Assembly (NCBI GenBank): GCA_003344405.1
Contig: NOWV01000015.1
Span: 248,001-312,000, forward strand
Direction of reading: 5' to 3'
Origin: Trichoplax sp. H2
Lineage: Eukaryota; Placozoa; Uniplacotomia; Trichoplacea
Length of the DNA: 64,000 nucleotides
Part shown: in pieces, positions 36,454 to 49,299 of the stretch
Position numbering within the stretch: the first letter of the stretch is position 1
Layout: each line of letters starts with the position of its first letter
Program-made: the position numbers and the translations under genes
Notes under the pieces: generated by a model
What the model saw: the letters and a program-made list of their open reading frames with translations, nothing else
Databases searched by the model: none
What the model was told of the DNA's origin: nothing

Positions 36454-38679
36454 CTATTGTACTTCTTCTTGGTCTTTCTCTTCCTCTTCTTCTTCCTCAT
36501 CTTCTTCTTTTGCTTCTTCTTTTGCCAAAACTTCTAGATCAGATTCATTTATTTTCAACAGACTTATCATTTCAAGTGCTTCCTGATCTCTATCAAGTTT
36601 AGAATAGCATTCTCTCATACAATCGCAAACATATAAAATTTCTGGATGTCGTTTTCCATATTTCTCGAAGTAAATCTCTAAGCAGGGCTCATACATCAAC
36701 AAAGCTTCTTCATACTGTTCCTGCTTGAAATAAACGTTGCCCAATCCTTCGTAAATGGGGCAAATCTCTAATGATTCTTCACCAAATTTGTTTACAATAA
36801 GATTCTTGGCTTCGTAATACATTGACATAGCATCATCATGTTTGTCTTGATTATAATAAACATAGGCGATAGTATTATATAATCTTATGAGATCATCGAT
36901 CGCATCGTCTTCTCCTAAATACTGAAGCTTAATATTAAGATATTTTGAAAGCATATTAATGGCTTGATCATAATTACCGAGTTCATTATGAATTAAACCT
37001 AAAATATGATAATTATTACCAATGTCTAAATTTTGATCATTAGTTTCTTTTAAACGAAAGCTTAGGGCTTCTTGACACATAGATAATGCATCATTGTAGC
37101 CCTGATTCCTGTAATAAGCCATTCCAAGATTGAGATATAAATCGATTAAACTAAATGCATGTTTAGTATCAACTTCTTGCTGTATAACCAATGATTTTTT
37201 CAACATCGATATGGAATCATCTAGCTGATCCAGGTCAAGATAAATTTTTCCCAGAATGTGATATACCTTTGCTACTTGCAGATCTTCCCCTTTTAATTCA
37301 AGTTGTATACATAGATACCTCTCATACATTAATATTGCATCGATGAATCGGCCTTGCTTGCTATGAATATCTCCAATATCGCAATATATTTGAGCCGTAA
37401 GTAAATTGGTTGCTCCCAAAAATTTTAATCGTAAAGTCAGAACCATATTATACATTTCTAAAGCCTTATCAAACTTGCTGAGGCTAGTATATAACCTACC
37501 TAGAGCTTGATAAGATTCGGCCACATTTAAGCTTTCATGACCAAGCAATTCCAACTTTATTTCTATTGCTTTCGTAAGCATTGAATTAGCCTTCTCATAT
37601 TCTTCTTCTGTGTAATAAATCGTGCCTAAGTTATGATAAACTTCAGCAATTTCTATACTATTACGCTCAAGCAAGTCTAGCCAAATATTTAAAGATTTCT
37701 CGTGCAAGAACTTGGCTTCCTCGAAATTATTTTGATATGTATAGACTTTGGCCAATTCATGAAATGCATCAGCTACGTATAAGTTATGGTTACCAAATAA
37801 TTCTAGCCGTATATCGCGAGCTTTCTCAATAATATTCTGAGATTCACGATCTTTCCCTTGAGATAGGTAGATTCCTCCAATTCTTACGTAGGATTCCGTA
37901 ACTTCAAACTGACGTTGACCGACAATTTCTAATTTTATATTTAAGGATTTTTCGAACAGCGACATAGCATCTTCAAGTTTATTTTGTTGCTGTTTTATAT
38001 CTCCAATGGAATCGTAAACATTAGCTACTGCTAAACTCTTGCTGCCTTGCTGGCTCAATCTAATTTTTAGAGCTTTTTCGTACATTAATAAGGCATTATC
38101 GATTTTATCTTTAGTGATATACATATCGCCGATGCTGCAGTAGGAATCAGCAGTTTTTAAGTGACCATCTCCAAATTTATCTAATCGAATTTTAAGTGAC
38201 TTTTCGTAATTTTCTTGAGCTTCATTATACTTATCTTGCCAATAATAAATATCCGCAAGGCCATGATAGGTATCAGCGATATGGATATTATTATCCCCTA
38301 TAGCCAAAAGTTTCAACTTTATGGATTTCAGATAATCATCAGCAGCATCTTTAAACAATCCCTTCATACCTTTGACTTTTCCGCGACTATCAAGACAATT
38401 AGCTAGTCTTAAGTCATCTTTCAGCATTCTTGCTAACTCCTCTGATTGACTACAGTAATCTAAAGCTTCGCTATAGCAATGTTGTTGTCGATAAGTAGCA
38501 GAAATATCCAAACTCACGTCACATTGAAGTTCATCAAGAATTCTTGTATTCTTAATAGTACTATGAATTCGATCTAGTACTTGCTGATATTTCGATCGGG
38601 CTGTTTTAAAATAACCTTTTTTAAAGTCATCATGGCCCTTTTGGTACAGCTTTCGCAGTTCTTTAGGGATGACATCCAT
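36454..38679 (-). CDS. TPR repeat protein with acidic tail, 741 aa
   Basis: Intronless gene with an N-terminal segment (about residues 1-110), then 14 TPR units (mostly 42 residues, one of 41 and one of 44), and a final 25 or so residues dominated by Glu and Asp, encoded by a TCTTCC-rich tract at 36465-36530. The N-terminal part resembles that of the 723-aa neighbour (DISATYRQQHCYSEALDYCSQSEELARMLKDD-type block), so the two are paralogues. The acidic tail is absent from the other intact members and could be a second interaction surface (inference). No targeting signal or catalytic motif is visible. A decayed copy lies upstream at 40.8-42.1 kb. Confidence 0.85.
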   Translation of the reverse strand: MDVIPKELRKLYQKGHDDFKKGYFKTARSKYQQVLDRIHSTIKNTRILDELQCDVSLDISATYRQQHCYSEALDYCSQSEELARMLKDDLRLANCLDSRGKVKGMKGLFKDAADDYLKSIKLKLLAIGDNNIHIADTYHGLADIYYWQDKYNEAQENYEKSLKIRLDKFGDGHLKTADSYCSIGDMYITKDKIDNALLMYEKALKIRLSQQGSKSLAVANVYDSIGDIKQQQNKLEDAMSLFEKSLNIKLEIVGQRQFEVTESYVRIGGIYLSQGKDRESQNIIEKARDIRLELFGNHNLYVADAFHELAKVYTYQNNFEEAKFLHEKSLNIWLDLLERNSIEIAEVYHNLGTIYYTEEEYEKANSMLTKAIEIKLELLGHESLNVAESYQALGRLYTSLSKFDKALEMYNMVLTLRLKFLGATNLLTAQIYCDIGDIHSKQGRFIDAILMYERYLCIQLELKGEDLQVAKVYHILGKIYLDLDQLDDSISMLKKSLVIQQEVDTKHAFSLIDLYLNLGMAYYRNQGYNDALSMCQEALSFRLKETNDQNLDIGNNYHILGLIHNELGNYDQAINMLSKYLNIKLQYLGEDDAIDDLIRLYNTIAYVYYNQDKHDDAMSMYYEAKNLIVNKFGEESLEICPIYEGLGNVYFKQEQYEEALLMYEPCLEIYFEKYGKRHPEILYVCDCMRECYSKLDRDQEALEMISLLKINESDLEVLAKEEAKEEDEEEEEEEKDQEEVQ

Positions 38680-40789
38680 TATATCGACAATCTCAATAGT
38701 TTAACCATTCTATGATTTTACTGCTTTTTTAATCAATACAAACCTTTTCAAGGGTTATTTAAACCAGTGGCAAAGTTTCACTGAATATCTCACAAAATAC
38801 ATCAAGATGATCCTTGTTATTTGATGTAATTTAAAGTAATTAACGAATAGCCTTCTAGTAGTAAAGTTGAAATTATCCAGCAAAATATTGATTGAACGAC
38901 CAGACGAAAAGAAATAATAGGAAATATCAAGTTTCCGGAGTAAGTTTTGATTAGTGGCGCCGTTTCTGGATAACGAACAATCGAACATTAACCAATTGCT
39001 AATTTATGTCCAAATGTCACGTGCTAATCCACCAATATATAATTTTTAGCTAAGGGATGTATTTGTACTTTTTACACTACTATTATATTTCCATAACAAG
39101 CGCAAGTAAACGTTAATATGCTAAATATTAATTTATTATGCATACTTGATTCGATGTTACATGGTAGACTCGTGACGACATAAATGAAACTGGATTGACT
39201 TATAGTAGCTCATAGATATTTGTATATTCTAAATATTACTTAATTATGCGCACTTGATTTGATGCTACAATATGAACCAATGATGGTGCAGTGTTTACTT
39301 CTAAATGAAAATGGATTGACCTATACTAGTTTGTAAATACCTACTAAGTGACAAGTGATTGCATTTCATAGGATCTAAATTTTTGGTTCTATTAATAAGG
39401 GTTTTTCGTTGATCTAGACTACATTTGACACTAATCAGTTCCTGCAAATGCAATCTAGTGACAGAATTAGCAATATTATTACATTGTTTTAGCGTATACC
39501 TTGAAAGTATTCTTAGTACTAAGTAAGGCAGTAGTGAGAAGCAATGCCGTAATAGGTGTGGTTAGCATTAGGCATTAATATAAATCTTAATAGTACGACA
39601 TCATATTATAGTATATAATCTCAATTATGAGAGCAGAAAAATGCTAATCTGCAGCGTTGGAATTGAACTTAGTGTTATTATGCAGCGCCCTAAATCTTTT
39701 CAATGTAACCATGCAATCTATTCTGGAGCTCTTCTCACTATATCCAATATCCAAATAATCATTACCAGGTCAGAGATTCCAGAGATTCTTCATTGCCACT
39801 CGAAAGTAAATGAATAGGCATCGATCCATACTAAACGATAATATATTTTCTTAAAACTACTTTTACTCTATAACGAATATTTCTGTAGTGCTTTCAGCCA
39901 ATTGAAGTAGTGTCATATTGAACGGTAGCACTAAGGCGTTATACAACCTGTTGGCTACAGATCGATTTTCATTTATTGCTAAGATTTTCTAGTTAGTACA
40001 ACTCTATGCAGCATGGCTTTATTACAGTATCATCTTATTAATTAGATACTACTTATATATATATATTATAGGAAATACTTAATTAGATATATTGTGACAC
40101 AAAATCACATTGCTGCACGTAAAAGCCTTTAGGCTTAATGTCTCTAATCTAGATTCATTATGTGAATACATTTAAATTTCATCGAAGGTAAGATATTTAC
40201 TATACTATAAGTAGTTAACCATTGATGAAATGATTTTAGTTACTCTCTAAAACGTAATACCGTTATAAGGCTCATATTTCTTCGTGAAACTGCTATTCTT
40301 GACATATTATTATCATTCTACAATTCAATTTCAAAGTATCAGCATATAAATAGGTCAATTAAAGCTGATTTCTGTTGAATTTCAATCTCTCTTTACGTAT
40401 AACTGAATTTCGACTATACTATTGTAATACATTAAATTCAGATACCGGTTAGCCAACATTTAAGTACAAAAATAAAGTTGACAATACATCTGGCTTTACC
40501 GCTTAGATTACTTAGCAATTAAAAATCATATACAGTAAAAGAAACTATGATGTTATCCCACTTGATGTCAAGAATACGCCAAAATAATTAAAAAATACAC
40601 TATTTCAAGTAGAGCTGAATAAGAGTGATATCTTAATTAAGATAATTAACCACACTGAAATTCAACTGAAGACCGAACTGGATGGTGTACAATTTATTCG
40701 CAGGGTGGCTACAGAGGAACCAACCTGTAATATTATTTTCTAGATTTGCCACCCTTTACCTATTTAACTACCTGTCATACTGAATCTAT
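38680..40789. repeat. intergenic with a short tandem duplication
   Basis: A unit of about 115 bp is present twice in tandem near 39115-39345 (ATATTAATTTATTATGCATACTTGATT...GATTGACTTATAGTAG). A TA-rich microsatellite lies near 40050. A 77-codon frame at 38755-38988 on - shows no repeat motif. No gene is supported. Confidence 0.5.
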
Positions 40790-42100
40790 CTGACCTATCT
40801 TTAATATCTTTCAATATTTCTTTCATTTCTGCTACTTCTCTAAATGTACGTAATTTATGGCAGCAATCCTTCATACAAGAACAGATGTATTCCAACTCCG
40901 GATGTTTTTCACCATATTTGGTCGATAAATATTAGAGCAGAATATATATCCATATGCAAGACATTCTCATATTCTTTCAGATGGAAATAGTTATTGCCTA
41001 GACCTTCGTAGATAGGACACATTTGCAATGCATCATGCCTTAAATGCTTGCAACATAATCTTTAGTAAGATTATACATGGATATGGAATCATCATATTTA
41101 GCTTGATTAAGATAAATATCAGCTAAAGCTTTATAAGAATCTGCTATATCATCGCCTATAATGTCTCCACCTAAAGTTTTTAATTTAATATCAACATGTT
41201 TTAAGTGCATATTTAGCGATTCATCATATCCCCTTTGCACATCGGCATATATTGACCCTTAAGCAATATAACTTTCTGCAATCTCTAAATTTTCCAAGCC
41301 AGATTATCCGAATCGAATACTAAGGGCTGTCTGACACATGGGCAGAGCATGTTCGTGATTAGCTTGTTTATAATAGGCTATGACAAGCATATATTAGAAC
41401 AGCACTAACAGGCTCATTTAGCGATAGATAAATATTCCCAATTTAGTAATTGGTTATATGGCTTTGCTACCTCTATACTATATCCTAAAAACTCTAAGCG
41501 AATATGAAGACTTTCTTACATACATCAACAGTACGTCTGCTTATTGATCTTACTTATTTTAAGCATCATTAATATCATGATAAGATTGAGAAATATGCAA
41601 ATCGGAATCCTCTAGTAACTCTAATCAAATATCAAGTGCCTTCTTAAATACTGGAAAGGCATGATTGCAATGATCTCGACAATAAGATAAATCTCTAATG
41701 GCCTGATATAAATCTACAATTGCCAAGTCCTGAGCACCAACTATTTTCAATTACATATTTAAAGCATGAAGAAACATCTATTCAGCATCATCTTAATCCT
41801 CTTTAAAGCAGTATATGTTTGATAGTAGCAATTAGCCACTGTTAAATTCCTTAAAGTCAAGATACCAAACCAAATGGATAAGGCTTTCTCGTATATTAGC
41901 AGAGCAAGATCCACATTTATTCTATAGCGTTAAATTTGGACCAACTGATAATTGAACTCAAATTTTCAATAAACAAAACGTATGGCCAATCTTTCATGAG
42001 ACTGCTGAGAAAGAATGAAAAGAAGACAATGTGTCTCTAGTAATATATTGTAAATTATACTTTAAGGCTTTGTAGTTATTCGTCCTAGCTAATATCCTAA
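40790..42100 (-). pseudogene. truncated, decayed copy of the 741-aa TPR gene
   Basis: Minus-strand DNA from about 40790 follows the C-terminal units of the 741-aa gene. It includes the last-but-one unit with its CCxKSFIQEQMYSNSGCFSPYLV-like remnant, and a 66-codon open piece at 41040-41240 matching the unit that reads YDQAINMLSKYLNIKLQYLG in the parent. Numerous stops and frameshifts occur, and similarity fades near 41930-42100 with no N-terminal half. It is a non-functional duplicate beyond the 5' end of the 741-aa gene. Confidence 0.72.
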
Positions 42101-42144
42101 CATGCATCATTAGAATGATATTTCGCGACCATAAATCGAGAAGA

Positions 42145-42640
42145 TCCTGTATGCCAAATACTATAATTTAATCTATACTGTAACAGCTGTAGTTGATTAT
42201 TTCACTTATGACCTACCTTGAGTAAAAGTATGATTTGTTGCCAGTAGCGCAATGGAAAGGATGTTATATGCTCAGCACTCTGTTTTAATCCATACTTTAA
42301 TAGCATGTAGCTGATAATTTAACTTGTGGTATTACATACGAATGCAATAGCATGATTTATAGCCAGCAATAAGGAACAAAAAAAGTAGCTACAAGCTCAG
42401 TACTCTAGGCTAATCTATTCTTTAATTGTGCATAGTTGATCATTTAACTCATGACTTTTCGTATACAGTAGTATGACTCATTAATAAGAAGTTGAAAGAT
42501 GCTATATGCCCAGTACTATATTTTAATTTATACTACAATAGGAAGTATTTGATTATTTAACTTTTGACCTTCGTATGAAACAGTTTGATTTATTGGCAAT
42601 AAGAAAAAGGAAAAGATGCATGCTATATTAAAACCGTATA
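42145..42640. repeat. minisatellite, about 118-bp unit, about 4 copies
   Basis: Four diverged head-to-tail units, recognised by AGTTGATTATTTCACTTATGAC-like phrases at about 42191, 42309, 42434 and 42547 and by CTCAGTACTxTATTTTAATCTATACT phrases just before them. Spacings are about 113-125 bp. The array lies right next to the TPR pseudogene. Not coding. Confidence 0.75.
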
Positions 42641-45600
42641 TTTGAAATAAAGCTTAAAAGGCATATAATTCTTCCATTAAAATTAGATCACAACTTGTAT
42701 TATAGTTCCATTCCCTATTACAGTAATTTTTAAAGGTTGGCACTGATTACTATTGTCAAGTACAGCAGCTACTTGTTACTAGAGTCTTGTAAGTTTACCA
42801 ATCAATATGACAATCATTCTAATTTCTTTTCCTTTTTGATTACACGTTTTTACGAACACATCTACAGAGCTTTTTATTTGATGTGAAATTTAAGCCAACA
42901 GAAACAAATTAACTTACGTTAAAGATTTTAGATATCGTAAAAAATATTTAATTAATTGCATATAAATACAGACATAGAACTTTTAAATTTTTAATAACAT
43001 AAACGGCAAATGTTTAATTATTTTAAATGGCTAGGCCATAAATTGCTATATACTGTATGACAAATCAGTAAAGGGGTTGCAACATGTTAAATTCGAATAT
43101 TTTGCATCATTATAAAGATTCCACCTGGTAATGCAATTGTAGCATCATCTTGCTCTTTGTAGAGTCTAGTTTACTGTTAATATGCGGCATTTTGTATCTG
43201 AACTAGACCTTAAAAGTAGTTTCAATTTGAGCACATATCTATTACTCATATCAAGTTGCTATTGATCACAAACTTTATAACTTGATATCAAATCAATTAT
43301 TTCTTATCATTTATTTATTCAAGAATTCTTTAGCTTTCTAGCCGAGTCAAGTTGACGTACCAATTATATAATTTACTCCTTTATCAACTTCAACTTAAAA
43401 ATAGTATAAAAGTGAACTTTTTTATTTATTCTTTTAAATTCCTCGAAATTTGCATTGAAATAATCAAAGGAAATATCCCAATGGTCGTGTGAACCGAATA
43501 AGCTATAAATAATTGATTAATTTTGCAGTTAATCATGAAATCAATATTAGATGTTGCAATGATTTTAAATCATATGAAAGTGCACTGATGATGCATGAAA
43601 TGCATTGAAGGGATTTTCCAATTTATCAGCTAAATAAAAAGATTTTCCATTATATTAGCTAATACAAGAATTGAATTATCGAATAGAAATGATACTTATT
43701 TCGTTTAAAAAACTATTGTAAAGAGAGTATGATCGTAAACTTATTTAAAATGACTTATAATTGCATTTGTTTGTTATACCGAAATATACAAGAGCTATTT
43801 GAGGCCCTAAAACAATAATCTACGACTACCGATTGTTCAAATATCTAATTTTAAGCTCAGCACAAAGATTTATGTTACCAAAATAACAATCGTTTGCGAT
43901 ATTTGTAGTTGTAATATGGTGATAATAGATTTAAGCCTTCCATTTTCAATAAAGACTTTTGAGAAAATGAGAACATTATTCAATGTAGCAAGATCTATAA
44001 TCCAAAACTTTCTTTACTATAAATTAATTCAGAAATAATGAATTACATGTTACTCAATGTATCTCGAATCTAATTAGGAAACGATAGCATATGAGATAAT
44101 CATGATTATATTATGATTTACTAAATAGCCTTGATAATTTAATCAAACGCAACATCGCATAACAGTATCTACATTCATCTATCCAGCATACAAATGGGAA
44201 TCGATAATGGCTCTTTAAAGCTAGAGCAAAGAAAGTATTGAACAATGATCACCGTTTCAAAATAAAGTAAATTAAAAAATTATACAGCCACTGATACAAG
44301 ACGCAATGAAAAGTTAAAGGTGGGGTGCTTTACTTGGCTATTGTTATAGTCTAACCAATCGTCGGCATCATGGATATACACATTTTAGCACGCCACCTTC
44401 CAACTCTGTAGTGGCCTAAAGCTTTGAATGGTTATTTAATTGTATGCTAGTCTATTGCCACCGCCTTAACAGCAATCTATTTAAATTTAACATAAAAAAT
44501 TAAATAGTCCCAGTCGATATCGTCTGGTTTGTTTAATTAGTCCTTTGTTCGCATTAACTGAATTATTCTATGGACTATTCATCAATTTTGTCACTATATT
44601 GCTAGGCATCCTGGGCTATTGAGGTCAGTTGGATCATTAATTTATTTTTAAACAATAATATAACTTGAATTTCAATATTATTTAGCTCTGTAATTATTCA
44701 ACTTTGTTTTGAATCTCCCCCGTAGTTTGACATTAAGACAAGTCGCTTATACTGTGACAGTTTTTTGTATTCATTACTTCCTTTTAGTAATCAATCGACT
44801 AAAACCACATTAACTACTCTTCTATCGCTATCTAGTCTATCATCATCGTCATTATTGTCGTCATCATCCGTTCAACATCAAAACAAAGACAAGCATAACA
44901 TTTATAATTTATTGCTGTTAAGACATTGCTACAATTAGAAATAAAAATTGATGCTATACGCCAATTAATTGAAAGGAAACTGAAGGTTTTCATGTTGGCC
45001 AACAATTTGATTTTAACGTCAAGGTAATACACATTTTTCTTACGCAAATTCCAATTTGTGATCATATAGAGTCATTGCAGTAGAATTTAAAATGGTAGGC
45101 AAAACAATACTATATTGCTCATGATAGGATAAAAATATTTAATTAACAAGCTATTTTAACCTTGTTCGTGTAAATTTCTAATTATAGTTCAATTCCAATT
45201 GAAAAGCTGCAGCGAAAAATATGATTGAATAAGCTTAAAAAGTTAAACTCGCCTATGTACTAAACTATTCGAAGCAATTACTTCATTTACAAACCGTCAT
45301 TTAATAAGTCTCTAATTAATCATCGTGATATTCTTACGTAATCATTCTTTAACTTAGATTGATAGCATTCCACATAAAGCCGTTGTATACCAACCTTCAG
45401 TAGTATCTATTTAATTGAGATATATTGCTAATGAATCATTGTTCTTCAACTAAATTTTACCATTAAAGCTGATTTAGACAGAATTGAACAAAAAAATTGG
45501 ACTAGTTCTTTTTCTCTCCTTATCACAGCAATTGGATAATTTTAAGACTAATTCTTCTCAATTTTTAATCGAGAAAAGAAACAGCATTGGAAATATTTCC

Positions 45601-46496
45601 CACGATGAATAATTCCGGTGATTCAAATGTAACTGCTCAATTAAATGGTAAGACTTTTTAAATTTTTACCCAAGAATAGAACAGCACTGTTCTACAGTAA
45701 ATCAGTTTCCTTTATTTGAACTTAGTCTCGCTGTTTTTTTATGATAGTCAAGAAGTAAGATTACTAAGTATCAAAATCAATCAATATTCTATGAAACCAC
45801 TCTTTTTCTACAAATATAAAACATAAAATGAAATCTATCAGCAAAATTAAATTATAAATTTGTACTGAAATTGATAAAAAACAGGACCATTAATGCCATT
45901 TTTCTTAATTTGTAATCCTCACTATAGAAGACATAATCTTCCGTTAATTTTATTTTCATGCAGCATAAACTAAAAAGGCTTAAATTGATATCCTGCTTCG
46001 CTAATGTAATTTTTTATACCAATGTCACTGTGAGATTGGTAGATCAAGAATCTTCAAGACTTAAGAAAATTAAGATTTATAGAACAAAACCTCGTTTACA
46101 AAGATGCAACTTAATCGATCAGTTGATTATTTCTAACGAGAAAGAACTATTTTACTGTACTAAACTACTCGCTTATATACTTTTTCGCGTTAATAACCTT
46201 AGCACCTTACTTACTACAAACTTCAGTATCTCAAATGCAGGATAATTTACACCTATCACGTGAAGCTATAGTGTGAGCCGTGTAGCGTTCCTCTTCAAAA
46301 GGGTACATTTGCTAAGCTAGCTATAATTAATACTTAAGCCTGTAACGGAATATCTATCACACGTTGAACACGATAACTACGTTAGACATTACTAAATATA
46401 TCATCAACTTAGAATACAATATTACACTGTCTTACAGTCACATATAGGCAGAAATATTTTACTTGTATTTATTGTCAAACTTTAATCGCATGATAG
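42641..46496. other. intergenic, no supported gene
   Basis: Nearly 4 kb of AT-rich DNA with no recognisable coding region. Frames of 77 codons (44832-45065, -) and 95 codons (45958-46245, +) have no family resemblance. Confidence 0.45.
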
Positions 46497-47080
46497 CAGT
46501 TCTAGTCATTGCAACAAATATTGACTAAACTGTCTTCTGTTAAATCAATCGGGCAACTGAATCATTAAGTGCTTTACTTTGCTGTTTTATTCAACAAATC
46601 TATCTCCCTGCAATATACTCTCCTGGAAAATTTTCACTATTTCCTATGACGATTGAATTATATTACATGCTTTAGTAATTAAATCGAAATATTAATTACA
46701 ATTTTATTTTATAAATTCTTTTACTAGCTAATGTTAGTGCTACAATGTTAATGCAACCATTCTTATACCAGTGTTACACATGGACCGAAATGTGTTGGTT
46801 GTATTTAAATTCGAAATTTTAATTGGAAGATAGGAGTTCTGGTCATTGCAATTAATATTGATTAAACCGTTTCCTACTAAATCGATTGGACATCTACATT
46901 ATCAAATACTTTACTTTGCTGCTGTGTTGAACAAATTTATTTTCTATGAACATTCTGCACTCCGCCGGAAAATTTTCGGTATTTCCCACGCCGAACAAAT
47001 TCTACTGCGATACTTTAGTAATTAAATCGAAACATAAATTGTATTTTTTCATTACAAACATTTCACTTACGAACTGAATT
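46497..47080. repeat. direct duplication of about 240 bp, 348 bp apart
   Basis: 46497-46740 and 46845-47080 align along most of their length. Shared phrases include AGTTCTxGTCATTGCAA, CTTTACTTTGCTG, GGAAAATTTTC and CTTTAGTAATTAAATCGAAA. The copies differ by many substitutions and small indels, so the duplication is not recent. No coding capacity. Confidence 0.7.
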
Positions 47081-47832
47081 AGTTGAAATAGCTGCAGTCT
47101 TATCCATAGCTTAAAGCTAGCAATATTGCTGCTTTGGAAACAAATAGAATGCTAATTATAATAATAACTAAATAAAAACGACATTGATGGCCGAAATAAT
47201 CATTCAAAAGGATTCCAATGGAAATAGATATTAGAATTGATTGACAGGATCACCGAAATATACGGGCAACATTTAATCTTTAGTGCGGTCAGAACAAATA
47301 GTATAGTTTATCTTATAGATAACTAATTTTAAAATAGACCCGATAGCTGAAATAATTATTTTAGCAATGTTCCAAGGTAATCTACATTCAAACATTCAAT
47401 AGTAAAAACTAGCCGAGTGGACTCGTAGATGAATCTGTTACGATAAATTTTGTCATAGAGGAAAAAATCTTTGTAAGGTTGATGTTATCTTAATCTTTAT
47501 TTTAAAGAGAAATTATAGTCCTGTAATATAACAATTATCCTTAAAATAATCCATTTTTAAAACAGTACTAAACCTACTAACGAGTTTGATATTGTTTTTT
47601 GAACTATCCCACTTCTATCGTTAAGGAAGTAATAATCAAATAATTACGAACAATCAAGGCATACGATACCGTGGTACTTTTAGCAGATGCAGACAGAATC
47701 AGTCTGACTCCAGTATTAATTAAATCAATAATTAATGTCAATCTCTCTGAGGCTGCCCTAGATTTGGCTAAGATTCCAAGGGCTTCAATAATAACCCTCA
47801 ATACTAAAATAACTAATTAAACTTTTTTGTGG
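47081..47832. other. intergenic before an LTR copy
   Basis: No supported gene. A 65-codon frame at 47604-47801 on - has no recognisable motif. Confidence 0.4.
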
Positions 47833-48409
47833 CCTGTTGTGATATACACCGATCACGAGATTCCAAATTTTAGAAAAATAAGGGCTTTATTGAATCTTAT
47901 ACAAAGATTAACTGCACACAGCTCTACTTTAGCCGAATACTACTACTAAAGACTTCTAGAACGAACTAACAGAATAATCTAAAGTTGCATGCTTTTATGC
48001 TTTTCGTAGCATTCGCAGCTACAATCCGCATGGCAACCTTTTACCTTATTTTATGCCTAGTTAAATTATTCTTAGAGACACTATTCTACTGCGGACCATC
48101 ATTAATCCGATATGGATACGACTACAGTATTTACGTAGACATTATTCATACCAGCCAAAGTACAGTACAATGAGTTAACTATATCCTAATATATGATTTA
48201 CATTTGTATTTTTACCTATAACCTTATTAGTAACTCAACACCTTAATGTATATAGTCATCTGTACTCTAGCATAGTGTCTATACCACTACAGTCTAAAGT
48301 TACGGCTACCAAATATCTCTTAGGATAAATATAGAAGTTACGCTACCGTACATCATACTAAACATGGCTAACAGTCTACAATCACAATACAAAGTTACAT
48401 TACACATGT
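47833..48409 (+). mobile_element. solo LTR family 1, second copy
   Basis: The element body is 47838-48404 (567 bp), starting TGTGATATACACC and ending AAAGTTACATTACA. It is closely similar to the 552-bp copy at 4.4-6.0 kb. Flanks are CCTGT (47833-47837) and CATGT (48405-48409), a 5-bp target duplication with one mismatch. It has no retrotransposon genes. The 62-codon frame at 47985-48173 corresponds to the one in the other copy but has accumulated substitutions. Confidence 0.8.
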
Positions 48410-49299
48410 CTACTACATTTATAAACGCTATATAACAAAAGTCATTTTGATGGCATGAATACAACGATTTCCGCTAAATCTATGTCTCACTGCTGATATA
48501 TATTATGTTAGTGCTACAGCATTAAATCAATTAATCGAATGATGCTTCTTTTAGCTTTAAAATAGAGGATAGCCTTTATAACCTCATAAATTGTTATGAG
48601 GCCGGTGATATAAGGTTGATTATAATATAGAGAAGCTGTCTTACGACTTTTTATCGTTACGCTAATTATTTCTCTTATATGAATATACAAATATCAAATA
48701 TACTCTATTGGATTTCTATAATATTACACCCTTTAAACATTATTCTGCCTTTTTTTCCGTTATTTACATAAGATCTGGCATAAATATAAAAATAACAAAA
48801 CTACTGTTATACTAGTTGAAAGAGCAATAGCAGATAGAAATAAACTGTTACCAATGACCATTGACGATAATTATATACTATTTAATTTGGTAATCATCAC
48901 TAATTTGATTCCAGCTTTATTCTCAATCCTCTACTATCAAACAAATTTCTAATTAGTTTTACTGCAGTCATAATTAAAATAATACAGCACACTAGAACAA
49001 TTATATCTCAGGTAGACAAATAATCAATATTTAAGACTTCCATTAGTCCGATATTAGTCGTCTTGCAAAGACGTAGAAGTTTGTACTTTTCGATATAACC
49101 ATTTTAAATCTCAAAACACAGAATAGGAAAGAATATTAGCACGCATAGCGGCACGGACATACTGTCTTGAAAGACTTTAAATTTCCCAAAAATAGTTAGT
49201 TCTTCCATTTTAGATAATCATACAGTAAAAAATGAACGCATATTTCTAATCTGCTATGCTATAGGAAAGAAATCATTAGCACTTGATTGAATGCCTTAA
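48410..49299. other. intergenic, nothing recognised
   Basis: AT-rich DNA between an LTR and a minisatellite. No coding or structural signal was seen. Confidence 0.4.

Noticed and set aside
10345-38679. Calling the TPR genes kinesin light chains
   Set aside because: The TPR unit is of that type, but the heptad-repeat kinesin-binding domain is missing and the repeat counts far exceed the six or so of true light chains.
42145-42640. CRISPR-like repeat array
   Set aside because: Units are over 100 bp, diverged along their full length and have no distinct spacers. The DNA is eukaryotic.
45958-46245. 95-codon frame on +
   Set aside because: No family motif, no conserved composition and no partner exons found.
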